The notes below the pieces were generated by a model. It was given only the letters and a program-made list of their open reading frames with translations, was not told where the DNA came from and ran no database searches. Shown here piece by piece: positions 26,564-36,327 of a stretch of DNA of 64,000 nt (position 1 is the stretch's first letter; every line of letters begins with the position of its first letter). The position numbers were made by a program, and so were the translations under genes. Source of the stretch: CABZJG01 sp902512685 (GTDB taxonomy: Bacteria; Pseudomonadota; Alphaproteobacteria; Rhodobacterales; Rhodobacteraceae); contig CP179201.1 of the NCBI GenBank assembly GCA_051201605.1, forward strand, positions 1,054,001 to 1,118,000, given 5' to 3'.

Positions 26564-28483
26564 TTGGGCAATAATCGCAACATCGCCTTTTGGGTTGTTT
26601 TGTTTTTACTGATTGTCGTTCTGTTTAATGTGTTCAGCTCCGGCGCTGGAACGATGCAGACCCGCGAAATCAGCTATTCTGACTTTGTAAAATCGGTCCG
26701 CGGAGGATCGGTTTCCTCGGCGACGCTTGATGGTGAAAAGGTGCGCATTGTCACCACTGATAACAGTGAATATGTCACCATCCGCCCCAATGATGCGAAT
26801 GTCACCGAGCTGTTGATCGAAAACAACGTGGCCATTCGCGCCGAGCAACAAGAGCAATCGGGCATTCAGTCGTTTTTGATGACGATTTTCCCTTTCCTTT
26901 TGCTGATCGGGGTGTGGATTTTCTTTATGAACCGGATGCAGGGCGGCGGCCGCGGCGGGGCCATGGGCTTTGGTAAATCGCGTGCCAAACTTCTGACCGA
27001 AAAACAAGGCCGTGTCACTTTTGATGATGTGGCAGGCATTGATGAGGCCAAAGAAGAACTTGAAGAGATTGTCGAGTTTCTGCGCAATCCGCAAAAATTT
27101 AGCCGTCTGGGCGGACAGATCCCCAGAGGCGCGCTTTTGGTGGGCCCTCCGGGCACCGGTAAAACCCTTCTCGCGCGGGCGATTGCCGGCGAGGCCGGGG
27201 TGCCGTTCTTTACCATTTCCGGCTCTGATTTTGTCGAAATGTTTGTCGGTGTGGGGGCCAGCCGGGTGCGTGATATGTTTGAGCAGGCCAAGAAAAATGC
27301 GCCCTGCATTGTATTTATCGACGAAATTGATGCGGTGGGACGTAATCGCGGCGCTGGCTATGGCGGCGGCAATGACGAGCGCGAGCAAACGCTCAACCAG
27401 CTGCTGGTTGAAATGGATGGATTTGAAACCAATGAGGGTGTGATTATCCTTGCTGCGACCAACCGGCGGGATGTACTTGATCCTGCATTGCTGCGTCCGG
27501 GCAGGTTTGACCGGCAGGTCAACGTGCCCAATCCTGATATCAAAGGCCGGGAAAAAATTCTTAAAGTCCATGCGCGTAAAACCCCGCTGGGCCCAGATGT
27601 GGATTTGCGTCTGATTGCGCGCGGATCGCCGGGGATGTCCGGTGCCGATCTTGCCAATCTGGTGAACGAGGCTGCCTTGATGGCGGCGCGGATCGGGCGC
27701 TCTGTGGTCAATATGATTGACTTTGAAAACGCCAAAGACAAAGTCATGATGGGCGCCGAGCGGCGCAGTATGGTGCTGACCTCAGACCAGAAGGAAAAAA
27801 CCGCCTATCACGAAGCCGGGCACGCGGTGGTGGGAATGAACCTTCCTCAGTGTGATCCTGTTTATAAGGCGACAATTATCCCGCGCGGCGGCGCGTTGGG
27901 GATGGTTGTATCGCTGCCGGAAATTGATCGGCTAAACTGGCATAAATCAGAATGCGAAGAAAAAATGGCGATGACCATGGCGGGCAAAGCCGCCGAGATC
28001 ATCAAATACGGACCTGAAAATGTATCGAACGGGCCAGCAGGCGATATTCAGCAAGCCTCGGGTCTGGCGCGGGCTATGGTGCTGCGCTGGGGGATGTCGG
28101 ACAAGGTCGGCGATATTGACTATTCCGAAGCCCATGAGGGCTATTCGGGTAATACAGCCGGGCTGTCAGTGTCGGCCAATACCAAAGAATTGATCGAAGA
28201 TGAGGTCAAACGGTTAATCAGTGATGCCTATGATCGGGCGCATTCGATTTTGACAGAAAACCACGAAGAATGGGACCGGCTGGCGCAGGGTCTGCTTGAA
28301 TATGAAACCCTGACCGGAGATCAGATTAAGCGCGTGATGCTCGGCGATCCACCCGACGCGGAAGACGGTGAAGATGATAGCGGTGATGCGGGTAACGCAC
28401 CTTCGGTGACGATGATCCCGAAAACCAAGCCCAAATCAAAGCCCAGCGGCGATACCGGCGATTTGGCCCCTGAGCCAACCTAA
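26564..28483 (+). CDS. ftsH: ATP-dependent zinc metalloprotease FtsH
   Basis: Membrane-anchored AAA+ protease that degrades misassembled membrane proteins and some short-lived regulators. I start it at TTG 26564, with GGAG at 26554-26557, giving the conserved N-terminus MGNNRNIAFWVVLFLLIVVL and 639 residues. The frame is open upstream to 26525 but without homology. Two membrane helices flank a periplasmic domain. Walker A is GPPGTGKTLL near residue 194, the SRH follows (LLRPGRFDRQV), and the zinc site HEAGH is at residues 416-420. The C-terminal tail is acidic and Gly/Pro/Lys-rich. Confidence 0.97.
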   Translation: MGNNRNIAFWVVLFLLIVVLFNVFSSGAGTMQTREISYSDFVKSVRGGSVSSATLDGEKVRIVTTDNSEYVTIRPNDANVTELLIENNVAIRAEQQEQSGIQSFLMTIFPFLLLIGVWIFFMNRMQGGGRGGAMGFGKSRAKLLTEKQGRVTFDDVAGIDEAKEELEEIVEFLRNPQKFSRLGGQIPRGALLVGPPGTGKTLLARAIAGEAGVPFFTISGSDFVEMFVGVGASRVRDMFEQAKKNAPCIVFIDEIDAVGRNRGAGYGGGNDEREQTLNQLLVEMDGFETNEGVIILAATNRRDVLDPALLRPGRFDRQVNVPNPDIKGREKILKVHARKTPLGPDVDLRLIARGSPGMSGADLANLVNEAALMAARIGRSVVNMIDFENAKDKVMMGAERRSMVLTSDQKEKTAYHEAGHAVVGMNLPQCDPVYKATIIPRGGALGMVVSLPEIDRLNWHKSECEEKMAMTMAGKAAEIIKYGPENVSNGPAGDIQQASGLARAMVLRWGMSDKVGDIDYSEAHEGYSGNTAGLSVSANTKELIEDEVKRLISDAYDRAHSILTENHEEWDRLAQGLLEYETLTGDQIKRVMLGDPPDAEDGEDDSGDAGNAPSVTMIPKTKPKSKPSGDTGDLAPEPT

Positions 28484-28524
28484 GAGCCTGCTGGCTTAAG
28501 CGCCATTGCGATAAAAACACTAAG

Positions 28525-28565
28525 CGCCTGCCAAAGCACGATCTGCTGGCGGGCGTTTTGGTTTT
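28525..28565 (+). terminator. Rho-independent terminator after ftsH
   Basis: CGCCTGCCA (28525-28533) pairs with TGGCGGGCG (28547-28555) as a nine-base-pair stem containing one G-T wobble, with a 13-base loop. TTTTGGTTTT follows. It lies 41 bases beyond the ftsH stop and fits the end of the tilS-ftsH transcript. Confidence 0.75.
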
Positions 28566-28663
28566 GTGCAATCAATGTGCTAGAATTGACAAAAATATAA
28601 GCCCTAAACCATTTAATCGCTGCAGTGCGGACAACATTTAAAAAGTCAAGAAAGATCAAGGAA

Positions 28664-29311
28664 ATGTCCCAACCAATGGTTCTTTATAGCTATCGCTATA
28701 GTGTCTATTGCTGGATTGTACGGTTAACTCTGGCAGAAAAACGGCTGTCTTTCGTGGTTTGCGAGCTTAATCCATTTGACAAAGATCAAGCCCGGTTTGA
28801 ACGCTCGCCGTTCGGGTTGGTGCCGGTCTTAGAGCATGGCGCCTTTACGCTTTATGAGAGCGCCGCCATTTGCCGTTATATTGATCTAAGCTTTCCAGAC
28901 CCTGCTTTGGTACCCAAAGATCCAATGGTTGCGGCGCAGATGGCGCAGGCGATCAATATTATCGACGCCCATGGCTACCAACCTATGATCCGGCAGGTTT
29001 TTGCACATCGGGTTTTCCGCCCCATTGAAGGACTTGAGGCCTGTGAAGATGAAATTGCCAGTGGCCTTGCGGCCTCGGTGCCTGTCTTAAAGGCGCTTGA
29101 GGCGCTGTGCGGGCAAGGGTTCGCGCGCGCGGGTGGGCAGAAAACCCTTGCAGATTGCCATCTTGCCCCGATGTTTGGCTATTTTTCCCAAACCGAAGAG
29201 GGCGCAAAGATGGTTGCCAGCTACCCTAAGCTGGCGCAGTGGTGCGCGCAGCTTAAAGACTGGCAAACCTTTTGCGATACCACCCCAAAGATTGGGGTGG
29301 CAGGGGCCTAA
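28664..29311 (+). CDS. Glutathione S-transferase family protein
   Basis: Soluble GST-like enzyme of about 215 residues. The thioredoxin-like N-terminal domain (YSYRYSVYCWIVRLTLAEK) has the usual glutathione-binding pattern, with SPFGLVPVLEHGAFTLYESAAI containing the cis-Pro and the Glu-Ser pair. An all-helical C-terminal domain follows. Possible starts are ATG 28664 and ATG 28676; the AAGGAA at 28658-28663 fits the second better. The longer frame to 28625 looks non-native. Substrate unknown. A single gene convergent with lpd. Confidence 0.88.
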   Translation: MSQPMVLYSYRYSVYCWIVRLTLAEKRLSFVVCELNPFDKDQARFERSPFGLVPVLEHGAFTLYESAAICRYIDLSFPDPALVPKDPMVAAQMAQAINIIDAHGYQPMIRQVFAHRVFRPIEGLEACEDEIASGLAASVPVLKALEALCGQGFARAGGQKTLADCHLAPMFGYFSQTEEGAKMVASYPKLAQWCAQLKDWQTFCDTTPKIGVAGA

Positions 29312-29316
29312 ACCTC

Positions 29317-30708
29317 TTAAGCGTGGATTGCTCCATCGCCGCAGGCCAGCGCCGCTTCGCGCACGGCCTCAGAATAGGTGGGGTGCGCATGGCAGGTCAT
29401 TGCCAGATCTTCGGCCGAGGCGCCGAACTCCATCGCAACACAGACTTCGTGGATCAAATCACCGGCTGCTGGCCCGATGATATGCGCGCCAAGGATGCGG
29501 TCGCTGTCTTTATCGGTCAGAAGTTTCACAAACCCGTCAGCGGCAAAGTTCGCCTTGGCGCGGCCATTGCCCATAAACATGAACTTGCCCACCTTATAGG
29601 CGCGGCCCTCTTCTTTTAGTGCCTCTTCGGTTTGGCCCACCGAAGCCACTTCGGGGTGGGTATAAATCACACCCGGGATCACATCATAATTCACATGGCC
29701 ATGGCGACAGGCAATCACTTCGGCGGCTGCAATGCCTTCGTCTTCGGCCTTATGCGCCAGCATCGGCCCGTCAATCGCATCACCGATGGCATAAATACCG
29801 CTGAGCGACGTGCGCCAATGGTCATCGGTTTTTATCTGCCCACGCTCGCTCATCTCGACGCCTAGATCAGCCAGCCCCAGACCATCTGTAAAGGGCTTAC
29901 GCCCCGTGGCCACCAGAACCACATCTGCATCGATCTGCTGTGCGCTGCCGTCTTTGCGCCGCTGATATTTGACCTTGGCTTTGGTTTTAAGCCGCTCGAC
30001 GGATTGAACTGCTGCGCCCATGACGAATTTCAAACCCTGTTTCTTCAAAATCCTTTGAAAGGTTTTTTGCACTTCGGCGTCCATTCCTGGTGTGATCGCA
30101 TCAAGATATTCGATCACCGTGACCTCGGCGCCAAGCCGCGCATAGACCGAGCCGAGCTCAAGTCCGATGACGCCGGCGCCGATCACCGCCAGTTTCTTGG
30201 GTATCTTCGGCAGCGCCAATGCGCCGGTCGAGCTGACCACAATTTCTTCGTCAATCTCAACGCCCGGCAGGGTCGAGGGGGCCGATCCAGATGCGATGAT
30301 GATGTTTTTCGCCTCATGGATGTCGCCGCCAACATCAACCTGACCAGCTTTGGGGATGCGCGCCCAGCCTTTCAGCCAATCGATCTTGTTCTTTTTAAAG
30401 AGAAACTCGATGCCTTTGGTATTACCTTCAATGGTGTCGGCCTTATAGGCCTGCATTTGCGCCCAATCGACCGAGGGGCTTTTGCCCATGAGCCCCATTT
30501 TAGTGAAATTATGCTTTGCCTCATGCAGCATATGGCTGGCATGCAGCAGGGCTTTTGACGGGATGCAGCCCACATTCAAGCAGGTCCCCCCGAGGGTTTC
30601 ACGCCCTTCTACGCAGGCTGTTTTAAGCCCCAGCTGGGCGCAGCGAATGGCTGCCACATAGCCGCCCGGGCCGCTGCCGATTACAATGACATCATAGCTG
30701 GCCATCAC
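29317..30708 (-). CDS. lpdA: Dihydrolipoyl dehydrogenase (E3)
   Basis: FAD-dependent E3 that reoxidises the lipoyl arm of the 2-oxoglutarate dehydrogenase complex. The 463 residues contain the FAD motif IGSGPGGYVAA and the redox-active disulfide in GGTCLNVGCIPSKALL (C43, C48). The NAD motif VIGAGVIGLELGSVY and the C-terminal interface HAHPTYSEAVREAAL, with the catalytic His, are present. Last gene of the minus-strand suc cluster, 95 bases after sucB. ATG 30705 is an equally good start. Confidence 0.97.
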   Translation of the reverse strand: MMASYDVIVIGSGPGGYVAAIRCAQLGLKTACVEGRETLGGTCLNVGCIPSKALLHASHMLHEAKHNFTKMGLMGKSPSVDWAQMQAYKADTIEGNTKGIEFLFKKNKIDWLKGWARIPKAGQVDVGGDIHEAKNIIIASGSAPSTLPGVEIDEEIVVSSTGALALPKIPKKLAVIGAGVIGLELGSVYARLGAEVTVIEYLDAITPGMDAEVQKTFQRILKKQGLKFVMGAAVQSVERLKTKAKVKYQRRKDGSAQQIDADVVLVATGRKPFTDGLGLADLGVEMSERGQIKTDDHWRTSLSGIYAIGDAIDGPMLAHKAEDEGIAAAEVIACRHGHVNYDVIPGVIYTHPEVASVGQTEEALKEEGRAYKVGKFMFMGNGRAKANFAADGFVKLLTDKDSDRILGAHIIGPAAGDLIHEVCVAMEFGASAEDLAMTCHAHPTYSEAVREAALACGDGAIHA

Positions 30709-30803
30709 ATAAATCCTTTCGATTCTATCAGGCTTGGAAGTGCGGTTTGCGATGCCGCCATGCCGAATTTTGAGTATTTAGACAAAGCTTTGGGTTTGGC
30801 AAA

Positions 30804-32315
30804 TTATAGATCCATCAGCAGGCGGCGGGGGTCTTCGAGGGCCTCTTTGACGCGTACCAAAAAGGTCACAGCGCCTTTGCCATCTACAATCCGGTGGTCA
30901 TAGCTGAGCGCCAGATACATCATCGGCCGGATCTCCACTTGACCGTTGATCGCCATCGGGCGGTCCTGAATTTTATGCATACCCAAAATGCCCGATTGCG
31001 GCGGGTTGAGGATGGGTGAGGACATCAGCGAGCCGTAAACGCCGCCGTTTGAGATGGTAAAGGTTCCGCCCTGCATTTCGGCCATTGACAGTTTGCCATC
31101 ACGGGCGCGGGCGCCTTTTTCGGCAATAGACTTTTCGATTGTAGCAAACGACATTGCGTCTGCATCACGGATCACTGGCACCACAAGCCCTGTCGGTGTG
31201 CCGGCGGCAATGCCCATATGAACAAAATCCTTATAAACGATATCGGTGCCGTCGATTTCGGCGTTCACTTCAGGAACCTCGCGCAGGGCGTGGCAGCAGG
31301 CTTTGGTAAAGAAAGACATAAAGCCCAATTTGACCCCATGCTTTTTGAGGAACTGTTCTTTGTAGGTGTTGCGCAGTTCCATCACCGGGCCCATGTCCAC
31401 CTCGTTATAGGTGGTGAGCATTGCAGCGGTATTTTGGCTGTCTTTAAGCCGGCGGGCGATGGTTTGCCGCAAGCGGGTCATTTTAACCCGTTCCTCGCGC
31501 GCGGCATCGTCGGCGGCCACCGGTGCACGCGGGGCTGCGGGCGCAGCCTCGCTTGCAGTTGGTGCGGCCGTCGCGGCTGCGGCCTGTGCCACATCGCTTT
31601 TCATCACCCGGCCGTCGCGGCCTGTTCCGGTCACTGCTCTGCGGTCAAGACCGGCTTCGGCCATGGCTTTTTTGGCGGAGGGCGCATCTTCTATATCGGC
31701 TGGTCCTGCGGCAGCGGCCTTTGCTGTGGTATTGGTCGCAGCGATTGGCGCTGCGTTAGCGGCATCGCTGCTGGCGGCGAGCACAGCGAGCTTTGCGTTG
31801 GCCGCCACGGTGCTGCCTTCGGCGGCCAAAATTTCGCTTAGAACGCCCGGGGCAGGGGCGGGTACTTCGACGCTAACCTTATCGGTTTCCAGCTCGCAGA
31901 GCATTTCATCTTGGGCAACCGCATCGCCAACGGCTTTGAACCAAGTGATAACGGTCGCCTCGGTGACGCTTTCACCCAAGGTTGGCACCAGAACGTCAAG
32001 GGCGCTGGCCGGTGCTGGTTGACGTGCAGCGGCGCTGGTCGCTGCTGCGGGTTTTGAGGCCGCTGGCGCGGCGCTGGCGCTATCGCCGATAACACAAAGC
32101 AAGGCATCGACCCCCACGGTGTTGCCTTCGGCAGCAATGATTTCAGCCAGCGTTCCGGCCACCGAGCTTGGGACCTCGACGGTCACTTTGTCGGTTTCCA
32201 GCTCGCAGAGCATTTCATCTACAGCGACATTGTCGCCGGCGGCTTTGAACCAAGTGGCCACGGTGGCTTCGGTAACGGATTCGCCAAGGGTTGGGACACG
32301 AATTTCGGTTGTCAT
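30804..32315 (-). CDS. sucB: Dihydrolipoyllysine succinyltransferase (E2 of 2-oxoglutarate dehydrogenase), two lipoyl domains
   Basis: Core enzyme of the 2-oxoglutarate dehydrogenase complex, 503 residues. Two tandem lipoyl domains are present, with lipoyl lysines K43 and K146 (each in ELETDKV), separated by an Ala/Pro linker. A peripheral subunit-binding domain (KKAMAEAGLDRRAVTGTGRDG) and the catalytic domain ending YDHRIVDGKGAV follow. The lipoyl repeats share an exact 30-base stretch (31882-31911 and 32191-32220), showing recent duplication or conversion. Begins four bases after sucA. Confidence 0.97.
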   Translation of the reverse strand: MTTEIRVPTLGESVTEATVATWFKAAGDNVAVDEMLCELETDKVTVEVPSSVAGTLAEIIAAEGNTVGVDALLCVIGDSASAAPAASKPAAATSAAARQPAPASALDVLVPTLGESVTEATVITWFKAVGDAVAQDEMLCELETDKVSVEVPAPAPGVLSEILAAEGSTVAANAKLAVLAASSDAANAAPIAATNTTAKAAAAGPADIEDAPSAKKAMAEAGLDRRAVTGTGRDGRVMKSDVAQAAAATAAPTASEAAPAAPRAPVAADDAAREERVKMTRLRQTIARRLKDSQNTAAMLTTYNEVDMGPVMELRNTYKEQFLKKHGVKLGFMSFFTKACCHALREVPEVNAEIDGTDIVYKDFVHMGIAAGTPTGLVVPVIRDADAMSFATIEKSIAEKGARARDGKLSMAEMQGGTFTISNGGVYGSLMSSPILNPPQSGILGMHKIQDRPMAINGQVEIRPMMYLALSYDHRIVDGKGAVTFLVRVKEALEDPRRLLMDL

Positions 32316-32319
32316 CAGC

Positions 32320-35280
32320 TTACTTTCCTTTAAGGCTCAGCGCGTCATTGATCAGCGCTTCTTGTTGGGCTTTGTGCTGGGCGGCAAGGCCGGTGGCAGT
32401 GGAGGCACTGGCAGGGCGCCCTGCATAGACCGGGCGGCTGTGTTTGGCCTTCATCCGGCTTAGGACCCATTCCAAATTGGGTTCCATAAAGGTCCACGCA
32501 CCCTGGTTTTTAGGCTCTTCCTGGCACCAGATCATTTCGGCCTGTGAAAAGCGTTCAAGCTCTTTAAGGGCCGAGATCGCCGGGAAGGGGTAAAACTGTT
32601 CAAAGCGCATCAGGTAGATATCATCAATGCCGCGCGCATCGCGCTCTTCGAGCAGATCATAATAGACTTTACCTGCACACATGACCACACGCTTGATTTT
32701 TTTGTCAGCCACCAGTTGGGTTGTAGAGCTGCCCTTTTGGGCATCATCCCAAAGCACCCGGTGAAACGAGGACCCGTTGGTGAAATCATCTGCGTTTGAA
32801 ACGGCCATTTTATGGCGCAAAAGCGATTTGGGGGTCACCAAAATCAGCGGTTTGCGGAAATTGCGGTGCATTTGCCGGCGCAGGATGTGAAAATAATTTG
32901 CCGGGGTGGTGCAATTGGCCACGATCCAATTGTCCTGGCCGCACATTTGCAAAAACCGCTCAAGCCGGGCGGAACTGTGTTCGGGCCCCTGACCTTCGTA
33001 GCCATGCGGCAAGAGCACCACCAGACCGGACATGCGCAGCCATTTGCTTTCGCCCGAGCTGATAAACTGATCAAACATAATCTGCGCGCCATTGGCAAAA
33101 TCACCAAATTGCGCTTCCCATAGAGTAAGCGCATTGGGTTCGGCAAGCGAGTAGCCATATTCAAAGCCCAACACCGCATATTCAGACAGCATTGAGTCAA
33201 TCACCTCATACTGCTCTTGTCCTTCACGGATCGTATTGAGCGGATAATAGCGTTCTTCGGTTTGTTGGTTAACCAGACCCGAATGGCGTTGGCTAAAGGT
33301 GCCGCGGGTGCTGTCCTGACCGGAAAGCCGCACAGGGTATCCTTCGGTAAGCAGCGAGCCAAAGGCCAGCGCTTCGCCAGTTGCCCAGTCAAAGCCAGCC
33401 CCTTCGGCGAACATTTTTTGTCTGTTTCCCAGCAGCCGCGCAATGGTTTTATGCAGCGGAAAGCCCTCTGGAGCCCGCGTGAGCGCCGCGCCAATTTCGG
33501 CCATAAGGTCGGTTGAGATCGAGGTTTGGCCGCGCTGATAATCCTCGCCGCGTTTATCAAGATGCGACCACCGCCCATCGAGCCAGTCGGCTTTGTTGGG
33601 TTTGTAATCCTTGCCGGCTTCAAACTCATCGTTCATGCGCGCCTGAAACGAGACTTTCATATCTTCTATTTCGCCCTCAAGGATCAGCCCGTCTTTGACC
33701 AGACGTTCGGTGTAAAGTGAAAGCGTGGTTTTTTGGCGTTTGATTTTATGATACATGATCGGGTTGGTGAACATCGGCTCATCGCCTTCATTATGTCCAA
33801 ACCGACGATAGCAGAATATATCAATCACCACGTCTTTGTGGAATTTCTGGCGAAATTCGGTGGCCACTTTGGCCGCATGAACCACAGCTTCCGGATCATC
33901 ACCGTTGACATGGAAAATCGGCGCTTCCACCATCAAAGCAATATCCGTGGGATAGGGCGATGAGCGGCTGAAATGCGGCGCTGTGGTAAACCCGATCTGA
34001 TTGTTGACAACCACATGCATGGTGCCGCCGGTGCGGTGACCAAGCAATCCTGAAAGTCCGAAACACTCGGCCACAACGCCTTGTCCGGCAAAGGCGGCAT
34101 CCCCATGCAGCAGCAGCGGCATCACCGAGGTGCGATCATGATCGCCCCGCTGCTGTTGTTTGGCGCGCACTTTGCCAATGACCACCGGGTTGACCGCTTC
34201 TAGGTGACTTGGGTTGGCAGTTAGTGAAAGATGCACGGTGTTTTTGTCAAACACCCGATCGGAGGATGCCCCAAGGTGATATTTTACATCACCCGAACCG
34301 TCGACATCCTCGGGTTTAAAAGACCCGCCCTGGAATTCATTAAAGATGGCGCGGTAAGGTTTTTGCATCACATTGGCCAGCACCGATAGTCGGCCGCGAT
34401 GCGGCATGCCAATGATGATCTCTTCAACCCCAAGCGCGCCGCCGCGTTTGATAATCTGTTCAAGCGCCGGAATTAGGCTTTCGCCGCCGTCCAAACCAAA
34501 GCGTTTGGTGCCCATGTATTTTACATGGAGGAATTTTTCAAAACCTTCGGCCTCGACCATTTTGTTCAGGATCGCTTTGCGGCCTTCACGGGTAAAGGTG
34601 ATTTCCTTGTCAAAGCCTTCGATGCGCTCTTTTAGCCATGCCGATTGCTCAGGGTCGGAAATATGCATGTATTGCAAGGCAAAAGTGCCGCAATAGGTTC
34701 GTTTGACGATTTCAATGATCTGCCGCATGGTGGCGATTTTCAGCCCCAGAACATTGTCGATGAAAATAGGCCGATCCATATCGACTTCGCTAAAGCCGTA
34801 GGTTTGTGGATCTAGCTCGGGATGTTTGGTTTTTTCGCGCATGCCCAGCGGATCTAGATCGGCGGCCAGATGGCCCCGAATGCGGTAGGCACGAATAATC
34901 ATCAAGGCGCGAATACTGTCCAGAACCGCCCGTTTGATGGCATCGTCGCTGACTTTTGCACCCTTTTCGGCGGCTTTTTCCGCGATTTTTTGACCGGCCC
35001 CCTTGGCTTCGGCCGCAGCGGGCCACATGCCGTCAAGCGCGGCTGTCAACTCGTCATCAGGTTGCGGTGGCCAGTCGCTGCGCGCCCATGAGGGCCCCTC
35101 GGCCTCTTTTTTAACATCCATCTCTGCATCGCCAAGGGACGCAAAAAACTCAGCCCAAGCGGCATCTACGGCAGTGGGATCATTGGCATATTGGGCATAA
35201 AGCTGTTCAAGGTATTCGGCGTTATGGCCCTGCATAAAGCTTGAGGCGTGAAACTGCGCATTTGGGGATTGGTCGGTCAT
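32320..35280 (-). CDS. sucA: 2-oxoglutarate dehydrogenase E1 component
   Basis: Thiamine-diphosphate decarboxylase that starts the oxidation of 2-oxoglutarate to succinyl-CoA. I start it at ATG 35280, which gives 986 residues beginning MTDQSPNAQFHASSFMQGHN, the conserved family N-terminus. The frame extends to 35436, but those 52 residues come from a hairpin-rich spacer. Visible motifs are GMPHRGRLSVLANVMQKP, the ThDP region GDDPEAVVHAAK, and LLPHGYEGQGPEHSSARLER. It is followed by sucB four bases later. The 161-base spacer before it holds two GC-rich hairpins. Confidence 0.97.
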   Translation of the reverse strand: MTDQSPNAQFHASSFMQGHNAEYLEQLYAQYANDPTAVDAAWAEFFASLGDAEMDVKKEAEGPSWARSDWPPQPDDELTAALDGMWPAAAEAKGAGQKIAEKAAEKGAKVSDDAIKRAVLDSIRALMIIRAYRIRGHLAADLDPLGMREKTKHPELDPQTYGFSEVDMDRPIFIDNVLGLKIATMRQIIEIVKRTYCGTFALQYMHISDPEQSAWLKERIEGFDKEITFTREGRKAILNKMVEAEGFEKFLHVKYMGTKRFGLDGGESLIPALEQIIKRGGALGVEEIIIGMPHRGRLSVLANVMQKPYRAIFNEFQGGSFKPEDVDGSGDVKYHLGASSDRVFDKNTVHLSLTANPSHLEAVNPVVIGKVRAKQQQRGDHDRTSVMPLLLHGDAAFAGQGVVAECFGLSGLLGHRTGGTMHVVVNNQIGFTTAPHFSRSSPYPTDIALMVEAPIFHVNGDDPEAVVHAAKVATEFRQKFHKDVVIDIFCYRRFGHNEGDEPMFTNPIMYHKIKRQKTTLSLYTERLVKDGLILEGEIEDMKVSFQARMNDEFEAGKDYKPNKADWLDGRWSHLDKRGEDYQRGQTSISTDLMAEIGAALTRAPEGFPLHKTIARLLGNRQKMFAEGAGFDWATGEALAFGSLLTEGYPVRLSGQDSTRGTFSQRHSGLVNQQTEERYYPLNTIREGQEQYEVIDSMLSEYAVLGFEYGYSLAEPNALTLWEAQFGDFANGAQIMFDQFISSGESKWLRMSGLVVLLPHGYEGQGPEHSSARLERFLQMCGQDNWIVANCTTPANYFHILRRQMHRNFRKPLILVTPKSLLRHKMAVSNADDFTNGSSFHRVLWDDAQKGSSTTQLVADKKIKRVVMCAGKVYYDLLEERDARGIDDIYLMRFEQFYPFPAISALKELERFSQAEMIWCQEEPKNQGAWTFMEPNLEWVLSRMKAKHSRPVYAGRPASASTATGLAAQHKAQQEALINDALSLKGK

Positions 35281-35372
35281 TGGAACGCTCCAACATGAGT
35301 ATGGTATAGGATTGAGCTTTTTGAAAAGAGTGCGCTGTTTGAACCCAAATGGGATGAACAGGGATCCATAGT

Positions 35373-35418
35373 GCTCAGGGCCGCAGCCCTCAGCTGGTGG
35401 CCGGACCACGTCCGGCCA
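35373..35418 (-). other. Two GC-rich hairpins between sucD and sucA
   Basis: GCT-C-AGGGC pairs with GCCCT-C-AGC across a CGCA loop (35373-35394). TGGCCGGAC (35398-35406) pairs perfectly with GTCCGGCCA (35410-35418) across CAC. Neither is followed by a T run on either strand, so they are unlikely to be strong terminators. The position inside a TCA-cycle operon suits an RNA-stability or processing element. Confidence 0.55.
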
Positions 35419-35441
35419 GGTTCTATGGCGGCCCACTGCAT

Positions 35442-36323
35442 TTACCCAATCGCTTCCAAAACAGCCTCGCCCAGCGTGGCAGGGCTGTCGGCCACGATAA
35501 TTCCGGCGCTGCGCATGGCTTCGATTTTATCATCAGCGCCGCCTTTGCCGCCCGCAACGATAGCGCCAGCATGGCCCATGCGCCGGCCCGGAGGCGCGGT
35601 GCGGCCGGCAATAAAGCCGGCAACGGGCTTGCTGCGGCCTTTTTTAGCTTCATCCTTGATGAATTGCGCGGCTTCTTCTTCGGCGCTGCCGCCAATTTCA
35701 CCGATCATGATGATCGACTGGGTTTCATCATCGGCCAAGAACCATTCCAGCACATCAATATGTTCGGTGCCTTTGATCGGATCGCCGCCGATGCCGACGC
35801 AGGTGGACTGTCCAAGCCCCACATCGGTGGTTTGTTTCACAGCTTCATAGGTTAATGTACCCGAGCGGGACACAACCCCGACCGAGCCGCGCTGATGAAT
35901 ATGGCCGGGCATAATACCGATTTTACAGGCGTCCGGGGTGATAACACCGGGGCAGTTTGGACCAACCAAAATTGAGCTGCTGGTTTCCATTGCCCGTTTG
36001 ACCTTCATCATATCCAGAACTGGAATGCCTTCGGTGATGGCCACGATCAGCTCCATTTCGGCATCGATTGCCTCAAGGATACCATCGGCCGCAAAGGGCG
36101 GCGGTACATAGATCACCGTGGCATTGGCGCCGGTGACATGCTTTGCTTGATGCACCGAGTTGAACACCGGCAGATCAAGATGGCTTTGCCCGCCTTTGCC
36201 GGGGGTCACCCCGCCAACCATTTTGGTGCCATAGGCGATGGCTTGCTCGGAATGGAACGTACCTTGCGAGCCGGTAAATCCCTGACAGATCACTTTGGTA
36301 TTTGCATCAATTAAAACTGCCAT
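35442..36323 (-). CDS. sucD: Succinyl-CoA synthetase alpha subunit
   Basis: CoA-binding and phosphohistidine subunit of the ADP/GDP-forming succinate-CoA ligase, 293 residues. The N-terminus MAVLIDANTKVICQGFTGSQG is the CoA-binding Rossmann motif. Also visible are VGPNCPGVITP and the active-site histidine in GRRMGHAGAIVAGG. Begins four bases after sucC, so the two subunits are coupled. Confidence 0.98.
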   Translation of the reverse strand: MAVLIDANTKVICQGFTGSQGTFHSEQAIAYGTKMVGGVTPGKGGQSHLDLPVFNSVHQAKHVTGANATVIYVPPPFAADGILEAIDAEMELIVAITEGIPVLDMMKVKRAMETSSSILVGPNCPGVITPDACKIGIMPGHIHQRGSVGVVSRSGTLTYEAVKQTTDVGLGQSTCVGIGGDPIKGTEHIDVLEWFLADDETQSIIMIGEIGGSAEEEAAQFIKDEAKKGRSKPVAGFIAGRTAPPGRRMGHAGAIVAGGKGGADDKIEAMRSAGIIVADSPATLGEAVLEAIG

Positions 36324-36327
36324 GGTT

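Noticed and set aside
35281..35436. Upstream extension of sucA to 35436
   Set aside because: The 52 extra residues lie in the hairpin spacer and have no family match; ATG 35280 gives the conserved N-terminus.
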